In this document: one piece after another, positions 1-8,586 of the stretch | How the letters are laid out: each line of letters opens with the position of its first letter | How positions within the stretch are numbered: position 1 is the first letter of the stretch | Source of the DNA: Paracoccus methylovorus | Lineage (GTDB): Bacteria > Pseudomonadota > Alphaproteobacteria > Rhodobacterales > Rhodobacteraceae | Reading direction: 5' to 3' | Assembly: GCF_016919705.1 (NCBI RefSeq) | Contig: NZ_CP070368.1 | Coordinates: forward strand, 124,001 to 188,000 | Length of the DNA stretch: 64,000 bases | The notes under the pieces: model-generated | Told to the model about the DNA's origin: nothing | The model's input: the letters and a program-made list of their open reading frames with translations, nothing else | Database searches by the model: none | Program-made: the position numbers and the translations under genes

Positions 1-445
1 GGTCGGTCTCGCCCGCCTCGACCCGCGCGCCCATCAGCACGTACATGGTCGCGTCGCCGCCATCGTCCAGAATCATGTTCGCCGTGCCCTCGGCAAACTG
101 AAAGATCTGGTCGGTATAGGACCAGTATTCGGGCAGCGTCTCGCCCTTGATGGCAAAAACCGGGACGCCGGTCCGGGCGATCGCCGCCGCCGCGTGGTCC
201 TGGGTCGAGAAGATGTTGCACGATGCCCAGCGGACCTCGGCCCCCAAGGCCACCAGCGTTTCGATCAGCACGGCCGTTTGCACCGTCATGTGCAGGCTGC
301 CGGCGATGCGCGCGCCCTTCAGCGGCTGGGCCTGACCGTATTCGGCACGCAAGGCCATCAGGCCGGGCATCTCGGTTTCGGCGATGTCGAGTTCCTTGCG
401 GCCGTAATCGGCCAGGGCGATGTCTCGGATGATGTAATCGGTCAT
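1..445 (-). CDS. ahcY: Adenosylhomocysteinase, N-terminal part (cut by window edge)
   Basis: S-adenosylhomocysteine hydrolase splits SAH into adenosine and homocysteine in the methyl cycle. About 148 codons are visible; the NAD-binding core and C-terminus lie left of the window. The translated start reads [20 protein letters not shown], followed by the substrate-domain signatures [16 protein letters not shown] and [17 protein letters not shown], which are highly diagnostic of the family. The start is the ATG at 443-445. A short hairpin (454-459 with 469-474) sits nine bases upstream of it. The gene is divergent from the glucokinase gene, with about 180 bases between them. Family assignment is secure; nothing can be said about the missing part. 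Confidence 0.95.
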   Translation of the reverse strand, partial: MTDYIIRDIALADYGRKELDIAETEMPGLMALRAEYGQAQPLKGARIAGSLHMTVQTAVLIETLVALGAEVRWASCNIFSTQDHAAAAIARTGVPVFAIKGETLPEYWSYTDQIFQFAEGTANMILDDGGDATMYVLMGARVEAGETD

Positions 446-625
446 GGGGCCCTCGCGCCTTTGCTTTGGGCGCGGCCTTACCATTCCCTGTGGCTGGCTG
501 CAAACCGAAGGCATGCAGGGCGGGGCTTTGTGAAAACGCAGGCTGCCGGGGATGGTGGCGCTAGCGGGCCTGTCCCGAATGGCCTAGAACGGCCGGAACC
601 AGATTGCGCGAAGGGAAGGGGAACC

Positions 626-1549
626 ATGGCGATCCTGTTGGCGGATGTCGGCGGCACCAATGCCCGCATGGCGCTGGCGCGGCATGATGCGCTGGTGCCC
701 GGGACGATCACCCGTTTTCGCGGCGACGATCACGCCACCTTCGACGAGGTCGTGGCGAAATTCCTGGCCCAGCAGGGCAGCCCGCAGATCGAGGCGGTCT
801 GCGTCGCCGTCGCCGGCCCGGTCTGGGGGGCCGAGGCACGGCTTACCAACCGCGACTGGACCTTTTCCGAGGCGCGGCTGCGTGCGCTGTCGGGGGCATC
901 GCGTGCCCGGCTGATCAACGATCTGATCGCGCTGGGCTATGCCACGCCGGCACTGGATGGCGAGGCGGCGGGCTTTTTGCGTGCGTCGCCCGAGGGCGCG
1001 CTGTCGAACGGCCAGCGGCTGGTGGTGAATGCCGGAACCGGCTTCAACGTCTGTGCGGTCAGGGTGCTGCCCGAGGGGGGCATCGCCTGTCTTGAATCCG
1101 AGGAAGGCCACACCCGCCTGCCGCTTTCCGTGGCCGCCCCGCTGGCCGAGGCCTTGGGTCAGCCCGGCCGCGCCATTGATTCGGTCGAAGAGCTTTTCGC
1201 AGGCCGCGGCCTTGCCCGGCTGCATGCCCTGCGCAGCGGCAAGCCGCAGGACCGCGCCGAAACCGTGGTCGCCGCCGCCGCGCAGGGCGATAGCGAGGCC
1301 GAAGAAACCCTGCGCCTCTATGCCCGGCTGCTTGGGTTGTTCTGCCGCGAACTTGCCTTGCGTTTCATGCCGATGGACGGGATGTTTCTGGCCGGAAGCG
1401 TGGCGCGTTCCTGCATCGACCGGTTCGGGATCTTTGAGCGCGCCTTCCTGTCCGACCCCTTGATGGCGCGGATTCCGCAGGCTGTGCCGATCGGGGTGAT
1501 CCGCGACGATATGGCGGCCTTGCATGGCTGTCTGGCCGCAATCCGCTGA
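626..1549 (+). CDS. glk: Glucokinase
   Basis: Cytosolic ATP-dependent glucokinase (307 aa), phosphorylating glucose to glucose-6-phosphate for the Entner-Doudoroff or glycolytic route. The ATP phosphate-binding signature ADVGGTNAR is at residues 6-14, the catalytic Asp lies in NDL (residues 98-100), a second phosphate-binding segment is NAGTGF (135-140), and the sugar-contacting SEEGH is near 158-162. Length fits the E. coli Glk type. A longer in-frame extension reaches back to about 194 but runs across the divergent ahcY. The ATG at 626 follows the purine-rich AAGGGAAGGGGAA and places the family N-terminus correctly. No sugar transporter or Entner-Doudoroff gene is adjacent. Near the C-terminus the usual GG(I/V) reads LAGSVA, a minor variation. 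Confidence 0.93.
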   Translation: MAILLADVGGTNARMALARHDALVPGTITRFRGDDHATFDEVVAKFLAQQGSPQIEAVCVAVAGPVWGAEARLTNRDWTFSEARLRALSGASRARLINDLIALGYATPALDGEAAGFLRASPEGALSNGQRLVVNAGTGFNVCAVRVLPEGGIACLESEEGHTRLPLSVAAPLAEALGQPGRAIDSVEELFAGRGLARLHALRSGKPQDRAETVVAAAAQGDSEAEETLRLYARLLGLFCRELALRFMPMDGMFLAGSVARSCIDRFGIFERAFLSDPLMARIPQAVPIGVIRDDMAALHGCLAAIR

Positions 1550-1640
1550 AAATCGCCTAAAAATAGCCAGCCGCGCTGGATTTTGTTGACGCGGCCTGCA
1601 ATGCTTCCTGCAAAACGGCCAGAAGCAGGGCAGTCAGGCA

Positions 1641-3533
1641 ATGAAAAGCTGGATCAAGGCAGGGACCGCTGCCGTAATCGTGCTGGGAAGCGGTGCGGGC
1701 ATGGTCTGGGCGCAGTCTTCGGGCTCTGGCTCGTCGTCTTCGTCGCCGTTTTCGGGTTGGTTCGGCCGCTCGGGCGGAAACGACACCTCGCCCGTCGATC
1801 TGGATTTCCAGATTCTTGGCGGTGAGGACAACTTGCTGCCCGCGATCCGGCGGACCTCGCTTCTCGTCAGCGCGCAGGATGAGGGGCGGGTGACCGGGCA
1901 AGACATTCTGGCCGCCGCGCGGGGCGATTACGCCCGCATCCTGGGTCTGCTTTACGATCAGGGCTATTACTCGGTTATCATCAATATCACCCTGGACGGG
2001 GTCGAGGCTGCCCAGATTGCGCCGCTGGATGCGCCCCGGGTGGTGCGCAAGGTGGTGGTCGCAGTCCAGCCGGGGCCGCTTTTCCATTATGAACGGGCCG
2101 ATATCGCGCCCGTGGCGCCGGGAACCGACCTGCCGCGCGACTATCGCCGGGGCGAAATCGCCCGCACCGGGGACATGAAAAGGGCGGCGACCTCGGGGGT
2201 CGAGGGTTGGCGCAACGTCGGATACGCCAAGGCCGAGGTGGCCGACACGCAGATCATCGCCGATCATGCCACCAATCTGGTGGACAGTCGTATCCAGCTT
2301 GCACCCGGTCCGGCGCTGCGTTTCGGCCAACTGACCATCCGCGGCTATGAGCGCATGGACCCTCGCCGCTTGCGCAAGATCGCGGGCTTTCCCGAGGGGG
2401 AACGCTTCGACCCCGAAAAACTGGACGATGTGCGCAAGCGCCTGCGCCGCTCGGGCGTGTTCTCGGCCATTACCCTGACCGAGGCGGATTACGTCAGCCC
2501 CGGCAATACGCTGGACGTTGACCTGTTGGTGGCCGAGCAAAAGCTGCGGCGGCTGGGCGCAGGGTTCGAATATTCCAACACCGACGGGTTGTCGCTGACC
2601 GGCTATTGGATCAACCGCAACCTGTTTCGGGGTGGTGAGCGGCTGCGCGTCGACGCCGCTATCTCGGATATCGGCGGCGACACGGGGCGCGACTATAGCC
2701 TGGGCATGCGCATCGACCGCCCCGCCACCATCACGGCTGATACCACCGGCTATGTGCTGGCCAAGGTCGAAAGCCTTCAGGAAGAGGACTACGATCTTAA
2801 ATCGGGCACCTTTGGTCTGGGCTTTACCTGGCTTCCCAGCGACGAATTGACCGCCGATATCTCGTTGCAATACCGCGCGCTGCGCGTCGAGGACGACAGC
2901 GGCCGCACCGATTTCCGGCTGTTTGCCCTGCCGACGCTGGTGACCTGGGACAAGCGGGACGAACCGACCGACGCCAAGCGCGGTTATTGGCTGTCGGGCG
3001 GGATCACGCCTTTCGTGGGATTGCAGGACGAAACCGGCTCGGGCGCGCAAATCCTGGCAGAGGGGCGGGCTTACTACAGTTTCGGCACCGACGACCGCTA
3101 TACGCTGGCCGGCCGGGCGCGGCTGGGCACGGTTGTCGGCCCCGAGATCGAGGAAACGCCGCGCGACTATCTGTTCTGGTCCGGCGGCGGCGGCACGGTG
3201 CGCGGCCATTCCTTTGAATCGCTGGGCGTCGAGGTGATCCCCGGACCCGAAGGCCCGATCAGGACCGGCGGCATGTCCATCGTCACCCTGACTGCCGAAA
3301 CCCGCATTCAGATCCGCGAGAAAATCGGGCTGGCGCTTTTCGCCGATGCCGGCCGGGTGTGGGAGGACAGCGCGTTTTCGGGGGCCAGCGGGTGGCAGGC
3401 GGGTGCGGGTGCGGGCATCCGCTATGCAACCCCCGTGGGGCCGTTGCGTTTCGACATAGCCACTCCGATCGGGGGCGGCGATGGCGATGACGGCGGCGTG
3501 CAGGTCTATATCGGTCTGGGGCAGGCGTTCTGA
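1641..3533 (+). CDS. tamA: Autotransporter/outer-membrane assembly factor TamA (Omp85 family)
   Basis: Outer-membrane Omp85 protein (630 aa) that works with TamB to insert beta-barrel proteins and, in recent models, to move phospholipid to the outer membrane. Residues 1-24 are a signal peptide ending MVWA, followed by a Ser/Gly-rich linker (about 25-50). POTRA-type repeats span roughly 60-300, and the C-terminal half is a 16-strand-type barrel. The barrel contains the Omp85 loop-6 signature GGGTVRGHSFESLG near residue 515 and ends in a short terminal strand (VYIGLGQAF). The stop overlaps the tamB start by one base (TGATG), so the pair is translationally coupled. This gene order is standard for proteobacterial tamAB. 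Confidence 0.93.
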   Translation: MKSWIKAGTAAVIVLGSGAGMVWAQSSGSGSSSSSPFSGWFGRSGGNDTSPVDLDFQILGGEDNLLPAIRRTSLLVSAQDEGRVTGQDILAAARGDYARILGLLYDQGYYSVIINITLDGVEAAQIAPLDAPRVVRKVVVAVQPGPLFHYERADIAPVAPGTDLPRDYRRGEIARTGDMKRAATSGVEGWRNVGYAKAEVADTQIIADHATNLVDSRIQLAPGPALRFGQLTIRGYERMDPRRLRKIAGFPEGERFDPEKLDDVRKRLRRSGVFSAITLTEADYVSPGNTLDVDLLVAEQKLRRLGAGFEYSNTDGLSLTGYWINRNLFRGGERLRVDAAISDIGGDTGRDYSLGMRIDRPATITADTTGYVLAKVESLQEEDYDLKSGTFGLGFTWLPSDELTADISLQYRALRVEDDSGRTDFRLFALPTLVTWDKRDEPTDAKRGYWLSGGITPFVGLQDETGSGAQILAEGRAYYSFGTDDRYTLAGRARLGTVVGPEIEETPRDYLFWSGGGGTVRGHSFESLGVEVIPGPEGPIRTGGMSIVTLTAETRIQIREKIGLALFADAGRVWEDSAFSGASGWQAGAGAGIRYATPVGPLRFDIATPIGGGDGDDGGVQVYIGLGQAF

Positions 3534-6500
3534 TGCGTGATCTGGCTTATCGTATCCTCTTTGCGCTTACTCTGGCGCTGACCGCACCACTGGCTGCGCT
3601 GGCGCAGGACAGCGCCGCCGAGATCTCGCAACAGGTCGAGGACGACCGCGGCTTTATCACCCGCTTTCTGGAGGAAAAGCTGTCCGACTCGGGGCGGCAG
3701 GTGGTGATCGAGGGGTTCCGCGGCGCGCTGTCATCGCGCGCCACCTTCGACCGCATGACCATCGCCGATGATGACGGGGTGTGGATCACGCTGGAAAATG
3801 GCGCGATGCAATGGAGCCGAGCGGCGCTGCTGGCGCGCCGGATCGAGATAAACGAGCTATCGGCCGAGCGTATCATCCTGCCGCGCCTGCCGGGCGGCGC
3901 CGACGAAACCGGCCCGCAGGCCGAGGCGCGCGAATTCTCATTGCCGCAATTGCCGGTGGGGGTGAACATCGCCCGTATCAACGTGGGCCGGGTGGAGCTG
4001 GGCGAGGCGATCATCGGGCAAGAGGCGGTGCTGTCCATCGACGGTTCGATGAACCTGTCGGGCGGCGAGGGCGAGACCCGGCTGACCATTGACCGGGTCG
4101 ATGGGCCGCGCGGGCAGTTCGCGCTGGATGCCGGCTTTTCCAATGAAACCCGGGTGCTGCGGCTGGATCTCGAGCTCGACGAGGATCGCGACGGGCTTTT
4201 CGTGAATATCGTCAACCTGTACGACCGTCCTGCAGTCCGGGCCGAGATCACAGGCGAAGGGCCGCTTTCCGATTTCACCGGCAATATCCAGTTGGCCACC
4301 GACGGCCAGCCGCGTGTGACCGGCACCGTCTCGATCGATGCGGCCGAGCAGGGCGGGGTCGCCGGCACCGCCTTTCGGGCCGAGCTTGGCGGCGACGTGG
4401 CGGCCCTTGTCCCGCCCCAGCACCGCGCGTTTTTCGGCACGCAGTCGCAGCTTTTGGCCGAGGGCTGGCGTGGACAGGACGGCCGGCTGGTCATTCCGTC
4501 GCTGCATCTGTCGACCGAGGCATTGCAGCTGGAGGGCAACCTGACCACCACCAACCGGGGTGCGCCGGAAAGCGCGCATCTGACGCTGCTTCTGGGCGAA
4601 GATGCGGGGGCCACGCAGCTTCCCGTGCTGCTGCCTTGGGCCGACCGGCCGACCACCGTGCGCTCTGGCAACCTGCGGCTGGATTACGATGCGGCAGAGG
4701 GGGCGGGTTGGGTTCTCAAGGGCGTGGTGGGCGACATCGTCCGCGACGACATCGCCCTGTCGGAACTGCGCATGGACGGCCGCGGCCGCGTCACGCTGAC
4801 CCCCGAGCAGGCGCTGGAAGAGATCCGCGGCTGGATCGCCTTTGGCATGGACGACCTTGAGCCGGCGGATCCGGGTCTGGCGCAGGCTTTGGGCCGGACG
4901 CTGAACGGCGGGCTTAACTTTGCCTTTACCCCCGGCAATGCGCTGCGGCTTTGGGGGATGAACATCAACGGTGACGATTTCGGCTTCAAGGGCGACATGA
5001 CCGTTTCGGGCCTGCGCTCGGGCATCACGCTTTCGGGCGATATCACCGCGCAGCACCGTGATGTCGGGCGTTTCTCGACGCTGGCCGGGCGCGAGCTTGG
5101 CGGCTCTGCCGATGCCCATATCAAGGGCCACTATGCGCTGCTTGGCAAAGGGTTCGATGTCGAGGCGCAGGTTCTGGGCAATGACATTCGCATCGGCCAG
5201 GACCATGCCGACCGCATGCTGGCGGGGCAGTCGCGGATCGAACTCAGCGCCCGGCGCGATACCGCGGGCATCAACCTTCGCAGGCTGACGGTAAATGCCC
5301 AGAACCTGACGGCCGAGGCGCAGGGCAGGCTGGACAGTTACTCCAGCACGCTGACCGCGACCATCCAGATGCCGGACCTGTCGGTCGCCGACCCGAATAT
5401 GTCGGGCAGCGTCAGCACCGAGGCCAGCGTCACCGGCGCCGAAGGGGCGCGCCATATCACCCTGAACGGCACCGCGCAGGATCTGGTCACCGGCATTGCC
5501 GAGCTTGACGGCGCGCTGCAGGGCGAAACCGATCTGCTGGTCGAGGCCGTCGAGAAGCAGGGCAATTTCGAGGTGCAGAAATTCCAACTGGTCAACCCGC
5601 AGCTTGACGCTCAGGGCAGGGGCAATTTCGCCCAAGGCGCGATGGATGCAGTGCTGAAACTGTCGATGCCGGATCTTGCGGTGTTGGGTCGCGGCCTTTC
5701 GGGGGGGCTGACCGCCGAGGCGACGGCGGTGGAACAGGATGGCGCGCGGCGGATCGAACTGACCGGGCGCGGCACCGAACTGCGCTTTGGCCAGCAGGAC
5801 GTCGATGGCGCGCTGACCGGCGTGACCGACCTGCGGCTTTCGGCCGAGCAGCGCGGCGATGAGATCACGGTGCACGATTTCAACCTGACGAACCAGCAAA
5901 TGCTGGCCACCGCGCAGGGCCGTATCGCGCCCAGCGGCACCGACATGTCCGGTCGGGTCGAGGTGCGGTCGCTGTCAAGCTTTGGCCGTGGCTGGCGCGG
6001 TGCGCTGAACGCACAGGGCAGTTTCAAGGACGACGGCAGCGGCGCGCGGCTTCTGGACGTGACTGGCACCGGGACCGACCTGTCCTTTGGCCAGGCGCAG
6101 GTCGACGGCGCGCTGGCGGGGGAAACCCGGCTGGCCCTGCGCGGGGTCGAGCGTGACGGCGTGTTTTCGATCGAAACCGCGACAGTCGATAACCCGCGCC
6201 TGAATGTCGGCGCGACGGGCCAGGTCGGTCAGGGCGCGACAGATGTGACAGCGACGTTGCGCGCCGACGATCTGCGCTTTCTTGGCGGAGGATTCCGCGG
6301 TGCGCTGAACGCCTCGGGTCAGGTGGTGGATCAGGCGGGCGGTGGACGGCAGATCACCGCCAACGGTTCGGCGCGGGGGCTGGGCATCGGCAACCCGCAG
6401 GCAGACGCCGTGCTGGCCGGTGAAACCAGTTTCGATCTGGCGGCCGCGCAACGCCCTGATGGCAGCGTGACCGTCAGCCGGCTGCGCGCGGGCAACGGCC

Positions 6501-8041
6501 AGTTCAGCATTACCGGCGACGGCAGCCCGACCGAGGGGCTGAACGTGGATGCCCGGCTGAACGATCTGGGGATCGTGGTGCCGGGCTTTCCCGGCCCGGC
6601 CACGGTGGCTGGCACCATCCGCAACGCCGGCAGCAACTATGACGTGAACCTGACCGCAACCGGCCCCGGCAATACCCAGGCACGGGTCACCGGCACGGCG
6701 GCGACGAATTTCTCGACCGCGAATATCCAGATCAACGGCAGCAGCAATGCGGCCGTGGCCAACCCCTTCCTGCGCACCCGCTCGATCGAGGGGCCGCTGA
6801 GTTTCGACATGCGGCTGAACGGTCCGCTGTCGCTGGAATCGCTGTCTGGCCGTGTGGCGCTAAGCAATGGTCGGCTGGCCGAGCCGCGCTTTGGTCTGGC
6901 GGTGGGCAACCTGAACGCCAATGCCGATTTCAACTCCGGCCGGATCGCCGTCGATGTTCGCGGCGGGGTCGAGGCCGGCGGCACCATCACCGTGACCGGC
7001 CCGGTCAATCTGGTGGGCGACCGGCAGATGAATCTGGACGTGCGACTGTCGGATGTGGTGCTGCGTGACCCCAACCTCTACGAGACGCTGGTGAACGGTG
7101 CGATCACCGTCGCCGGCACGGTGGGGCAGGGGCCGCTGGTCTCCGGCCGTATCGATGTCGGCACCACCGAATTGCGCATCCCCTCGACCGGGCTTGGCGG
7201 GGCGACGCCGATCCCGGACATCATCCATCTTTCGGAACGCCCACCGCAGCGCCAGACGCGGGCCAAGGCCGGGCTGCTGGAGTTTCCCAGCGATGCCTCG
7301 CGCGCGGCCGGGATGGCCGCCCCGCCCGCGACGCCTCCGGCCAATCCGGCCCGTTTCGACCTGCTGATCTCGGCACCGCACGGGGTCTTTGTCCGTGGTC
7401 GCGGGGTCGATGCGGAACTGGGCGGCCAATTGCGCCTGACCGGCAATGCCCGCCAGCCTATCCCTGTCGGTCAGCTTGAGCTGATCCGCGGCCGGGTCGA
7501 TCTGCTTGGCAAGCGCTTCGACATGACCGAGGGGTTGATCGAACTGCAGGGCAGCCTGATCCCCGTCATCCGACTGGTGGCCGAGACGGTGCAGGACGGC
7601 GTCACCACCCGCATCATCATCGACGGCGAAGCGCGCGACCCCGATATCACTTTCGAATCCTCGCCCGAGATGCCGCAGGAAGAGGTGCTTTCGCAATTGC
7701 TCTTTGGTCGTGGTCTGGACAACATCAGCGCCCTGCAGGCCGCGCAGCTTGCCAGCGCGATAGCGACGCTGGCCGGCCGGGGCGGCGAAGGGATCGTCGG
7801 GCGCCTGCGTGCCTCGACCGGGCTGGATGATCTGGATCTGACCACGGACGATCAGGGCCGCGTCTCGGTCCGGGCGGGCAGATACCTGACCGAGAACGTC
7901 TATACCGATGTGCAGGTCGGCGGCGATGGCAGGACCAAGCTGAACCTGAACCTTGATATTTCCCAGTCTCTGACCGCGCGCGGCTCGGTGGATAGCGAGG
8001 GCGGCAGCACCATCGGCCTGTTCTATGAACGCGACTACTGA
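3533..8041 (+). CDS. tamB: Translocation and assembly module protein TamB
   Basis: Giant periplasm-spanning partner of TamA (1502 aa), anchored in the inner membrane. The N-terminus MRDLAYRILFALTLALTAPL is an uncleaved anchor or signal segment. The rest is almost entirely short beta-strands rich in Gly, Asp and Thr, as expected for the hydrophobic-groove 'taco' fold. The C-terminal DUF490/TamB domain covers roughly residues 1150-1502 and ends in the barrel-like segment TIGLFYERDY. The centre (about residues 545-1044) contains five imperfect repeats with a period of 99-100 residues, annotated separately. The start codon overlaps tamA. A hairpin terminator follows the stop. Confidence 0.93.
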   Translation: MRDLAYRILFALTLALTAPLAALAQDSAAEISQQVEDDRGFITRFLEEKLSDSGRQVVIEGFRGALSSRATFDRMTIADDDGVWITLENGAMQWSRAALLARRIEINELSAERIILPRLPGGADETGPQAEAREFSLPQLPVGVNIARINVGRVELGEAIIGQEAVLSIDGSMNLSGGEGETRLTIDRVDGPRGQFALDAGFSNETRVLRLDLELDEDRDGLFVNIVNLYDRPAVRAEITGEGPLSDFTGNIQLATDGQPRVTGTVSIDAAEQGGVAGTAFRAELGGDVAALVPPQHRAFFGTQSQLLAEGWRGQDGRLVIPSLHLSTEALQLEGNLTTTNRGAPESAHLTLLLGEDAGATQLPVLLPWADRPTTVRSGNLRLDYDAAEGAGWVLKGVVGDIVRDDIALSELRMDGRGRVTLTPEQALEEIRGWIAFGMDDLEPADPGLAQALGRTLNGGLNFAFTPGNALRLWGMNINGDDFGFKGDMTVSGLRSGITLSGDITAQHRDVGRFSTLAGRELGGSADAHIKGHYALLGKGFDVEAQVLGNDIRIGQDHADRMLAGQSRIELSARRDTAGINLRRLTVNAQNLTAEAQGRLDSYSSTLTATIQMPDLSVADPNMSGSVSTEASVTGAEGARHITLNGTAQDLVTGIAELDGALQGETDLLVEAVEKQGNFEVQKFQLVNPQLDAQGRGNFAQGAMDAVLKLSMPDLAVLGRGLSGGLTAEATAVEQDGARRIELTGRGTELRFGQQDVDGALTGVTDLRLSAEQRGDEITVHDFNLTNQQMLATAQGRIAPSGTDMSGRVEVRSLSSFGRGWRGALNAQGSFKDDGSGARLLDVTGTGTDLSFGQAQVDGALAGETRLALRGVERDGVFSIETATVDNPRLNVGATGQVGQGATDVTATLRADDLRFLGGGFRGALNASGQVVDQAGGGRQITANGSARGLGIGNPQADAVLAGETSFDLAAAQRPDGSVTVSRLRAGNGQFSITGDGSPTEGLNVDARLNDLGIVVPGFPGPATVAGTIRNAGSNYDVNLTATGPGNTQARVTGTAATNFSTANIQINGSSNAAVANPFLRTRSIEGPLSFDMRLNGPLSLESLSGRVALSNGRLAEPRFGLAVGNLNANADFNSGRIAVDVRGGVEAGGTITVTGPVNLVGDRQMNLDVRLSDVVLRDPNLYETLVNGAITVAGTVGQGPLVSGRIDVGTTELRIPSTGLGGATPIPDIIHLSERPPQRQTRAKAGLLEFPSDASRAAGMAAPPATPPANPARFDLLISAPHGVFVRGRGVDAELGGQLRLTGNARQPIPVGQLELIRGRVDLLGKRFDMTEGLIELQGSLIPVIRLVAETVQDGVTTRIIIDGEARDPDITFESSPEMPQEEVLSQLLFGRGLDNISALQAAQLASAIATLAGRGGEGIVGRLRASTGLDDLDLTTDDQGRVSVRAGRYLTENVYTDVQVGGDGRTKLNLNLDISQSLTARGSVDSEGGSTIGLFYERDY
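5170..6664 (+). repeat. Five tandem ~100-codon repeats inside tamB
   Basis: Aligned repeat landmarks in frame begin at about 5170, then 5468, 5765, 6065 and 6365, spacings of 297-300 bases. Each unit carries a motif of the form G-x-x-x-L-x-x-G-x-x-x-(V/L)-DGAL-x-GET-x-L (for example VDGALTGVTDL, VDGALAGETRL, LDGALQGETDL). A later strand block has the form D-L-x-x-L-G-x-G-(F/L)-x-G-x-L-x-A. The first and last copies are the most diverged. Bridge-like lipid-transfer proteins are built from repeating groove modules, so these probably each add a segment of groove; that link is inference. Confidence 0.75.
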
Positions 8042-8066
8042 TCCGGATCACGGGTGACTGTATTGC

Positions 8067-8095
8067 GACCCCGCCCGCAGACGCGCGGCGGGGTC
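8067..8095 (+). terminator. Hairpin terminator after tamB
   Basis: Perfect nine-base stem GACCCCGCC (8067-8075) with GGCGGGGTC (8087-8095) and an 11-base loop, 25 bases after the tamB stop. Only TT follows the stem, so the U-tract is weak. Confidence 0.6.
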
Positions 8096-8117
8096 TTGAA
8101 TACCTGCGACATGGTTG

Positions 8118-8129
8118 TTAGCTTGCTAA
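8118..8129. promoter_or_regulatory. Palindromic MarR-type operator
   Basis: The perfect dyad TTAGC-TT-GCTAA lies 25 bases upstream of the marR start, embedded in the only A+T-rich stretch of this spacer. MarR-family dimers typically autoregulate by binding short dyads overlapping their own promoter. The placement and symmetry fit such an operator for the marR-emrB-emrA operon. Binding itself is inferred. Confidence 0.6.
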
Positions 8130-8154
8130 TGAATTTGCGAAGCAGCCGGAAATC

Positions 8155-8586
8155 ATGCCAGACCGTCCCTATACGATCGTGGAAACGCTGATCGAACTGA
8201 CCCGCGCGTTACGCGCCACCTTTGAGCAGCGTGTCGAGCGATATGGGCTGACCTATGCCCGCGCGCGGTTGCTGACCACCATTGGCCGCCACGAAGGCGC
8301 AAGTCAGGCAGAACTGGCCGCCATCCTTGGCATCGAGACCCCCACGCTCAAGCGTTTGCTGGATGCGCTGGAAGAACAGGGTCTGGCCGAGCGCCGCCCC
8401 ATCCCCGAGGACGGCCGCAAGCATGCCATCCATCTGACCGAATCCGCCCGCATCGAGCCGCTGCTGGGCTTTCGTGCCGAGGTCGATACGGCGCTGGCCC
8501 AGGGCATCGCGCCCGAGGAGTTGGCGGTGACGCGGCGAACGCTGGCACGGATGGCACAGAACATCGAGAAACTGAGGCAGGAATGA
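8155..8586 (+). CDS. MarR-family transcriptional regulator
   Basis: Winged-helix regulator (143 aa) that probably represses the following efflux genes until a toxic ligand binds. The wHTH covers about residues 40-98, with the recognition region GASQAELAAILGIETPTLKRLLDALEEQGL split across helices and the wing RRPIPEDGRKHAIHLT. N- and C-terminal helices would form the dimer interface. The stop overlaps the next start by four bases (ATGA), making it the first gene of a three-gene operon. The closest functional analogue is EmrR/MprA, but the ligand cannot be read from sequence. Confidence 0.88.
   Translation: MPDRPYTIVETLIELTRALRATFEQRVERYGLTYARARLLTTIGRHEGASQAELAAILGIETPTLKRLLDALEEQGLAERRPIPEDGRKHAIHLTESARIEPLLGFRAEVDTALAQGIAPEELAVTRRTLARMAQNIEKLRQE

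Noticed and set aside
3938..5899. 653-codon open frame antisense to tamB
   Set aside because: Arg/Gln/His-rich shadow typical of high-G+C genes; tamB has clear domains and codon bias on the plus strand.
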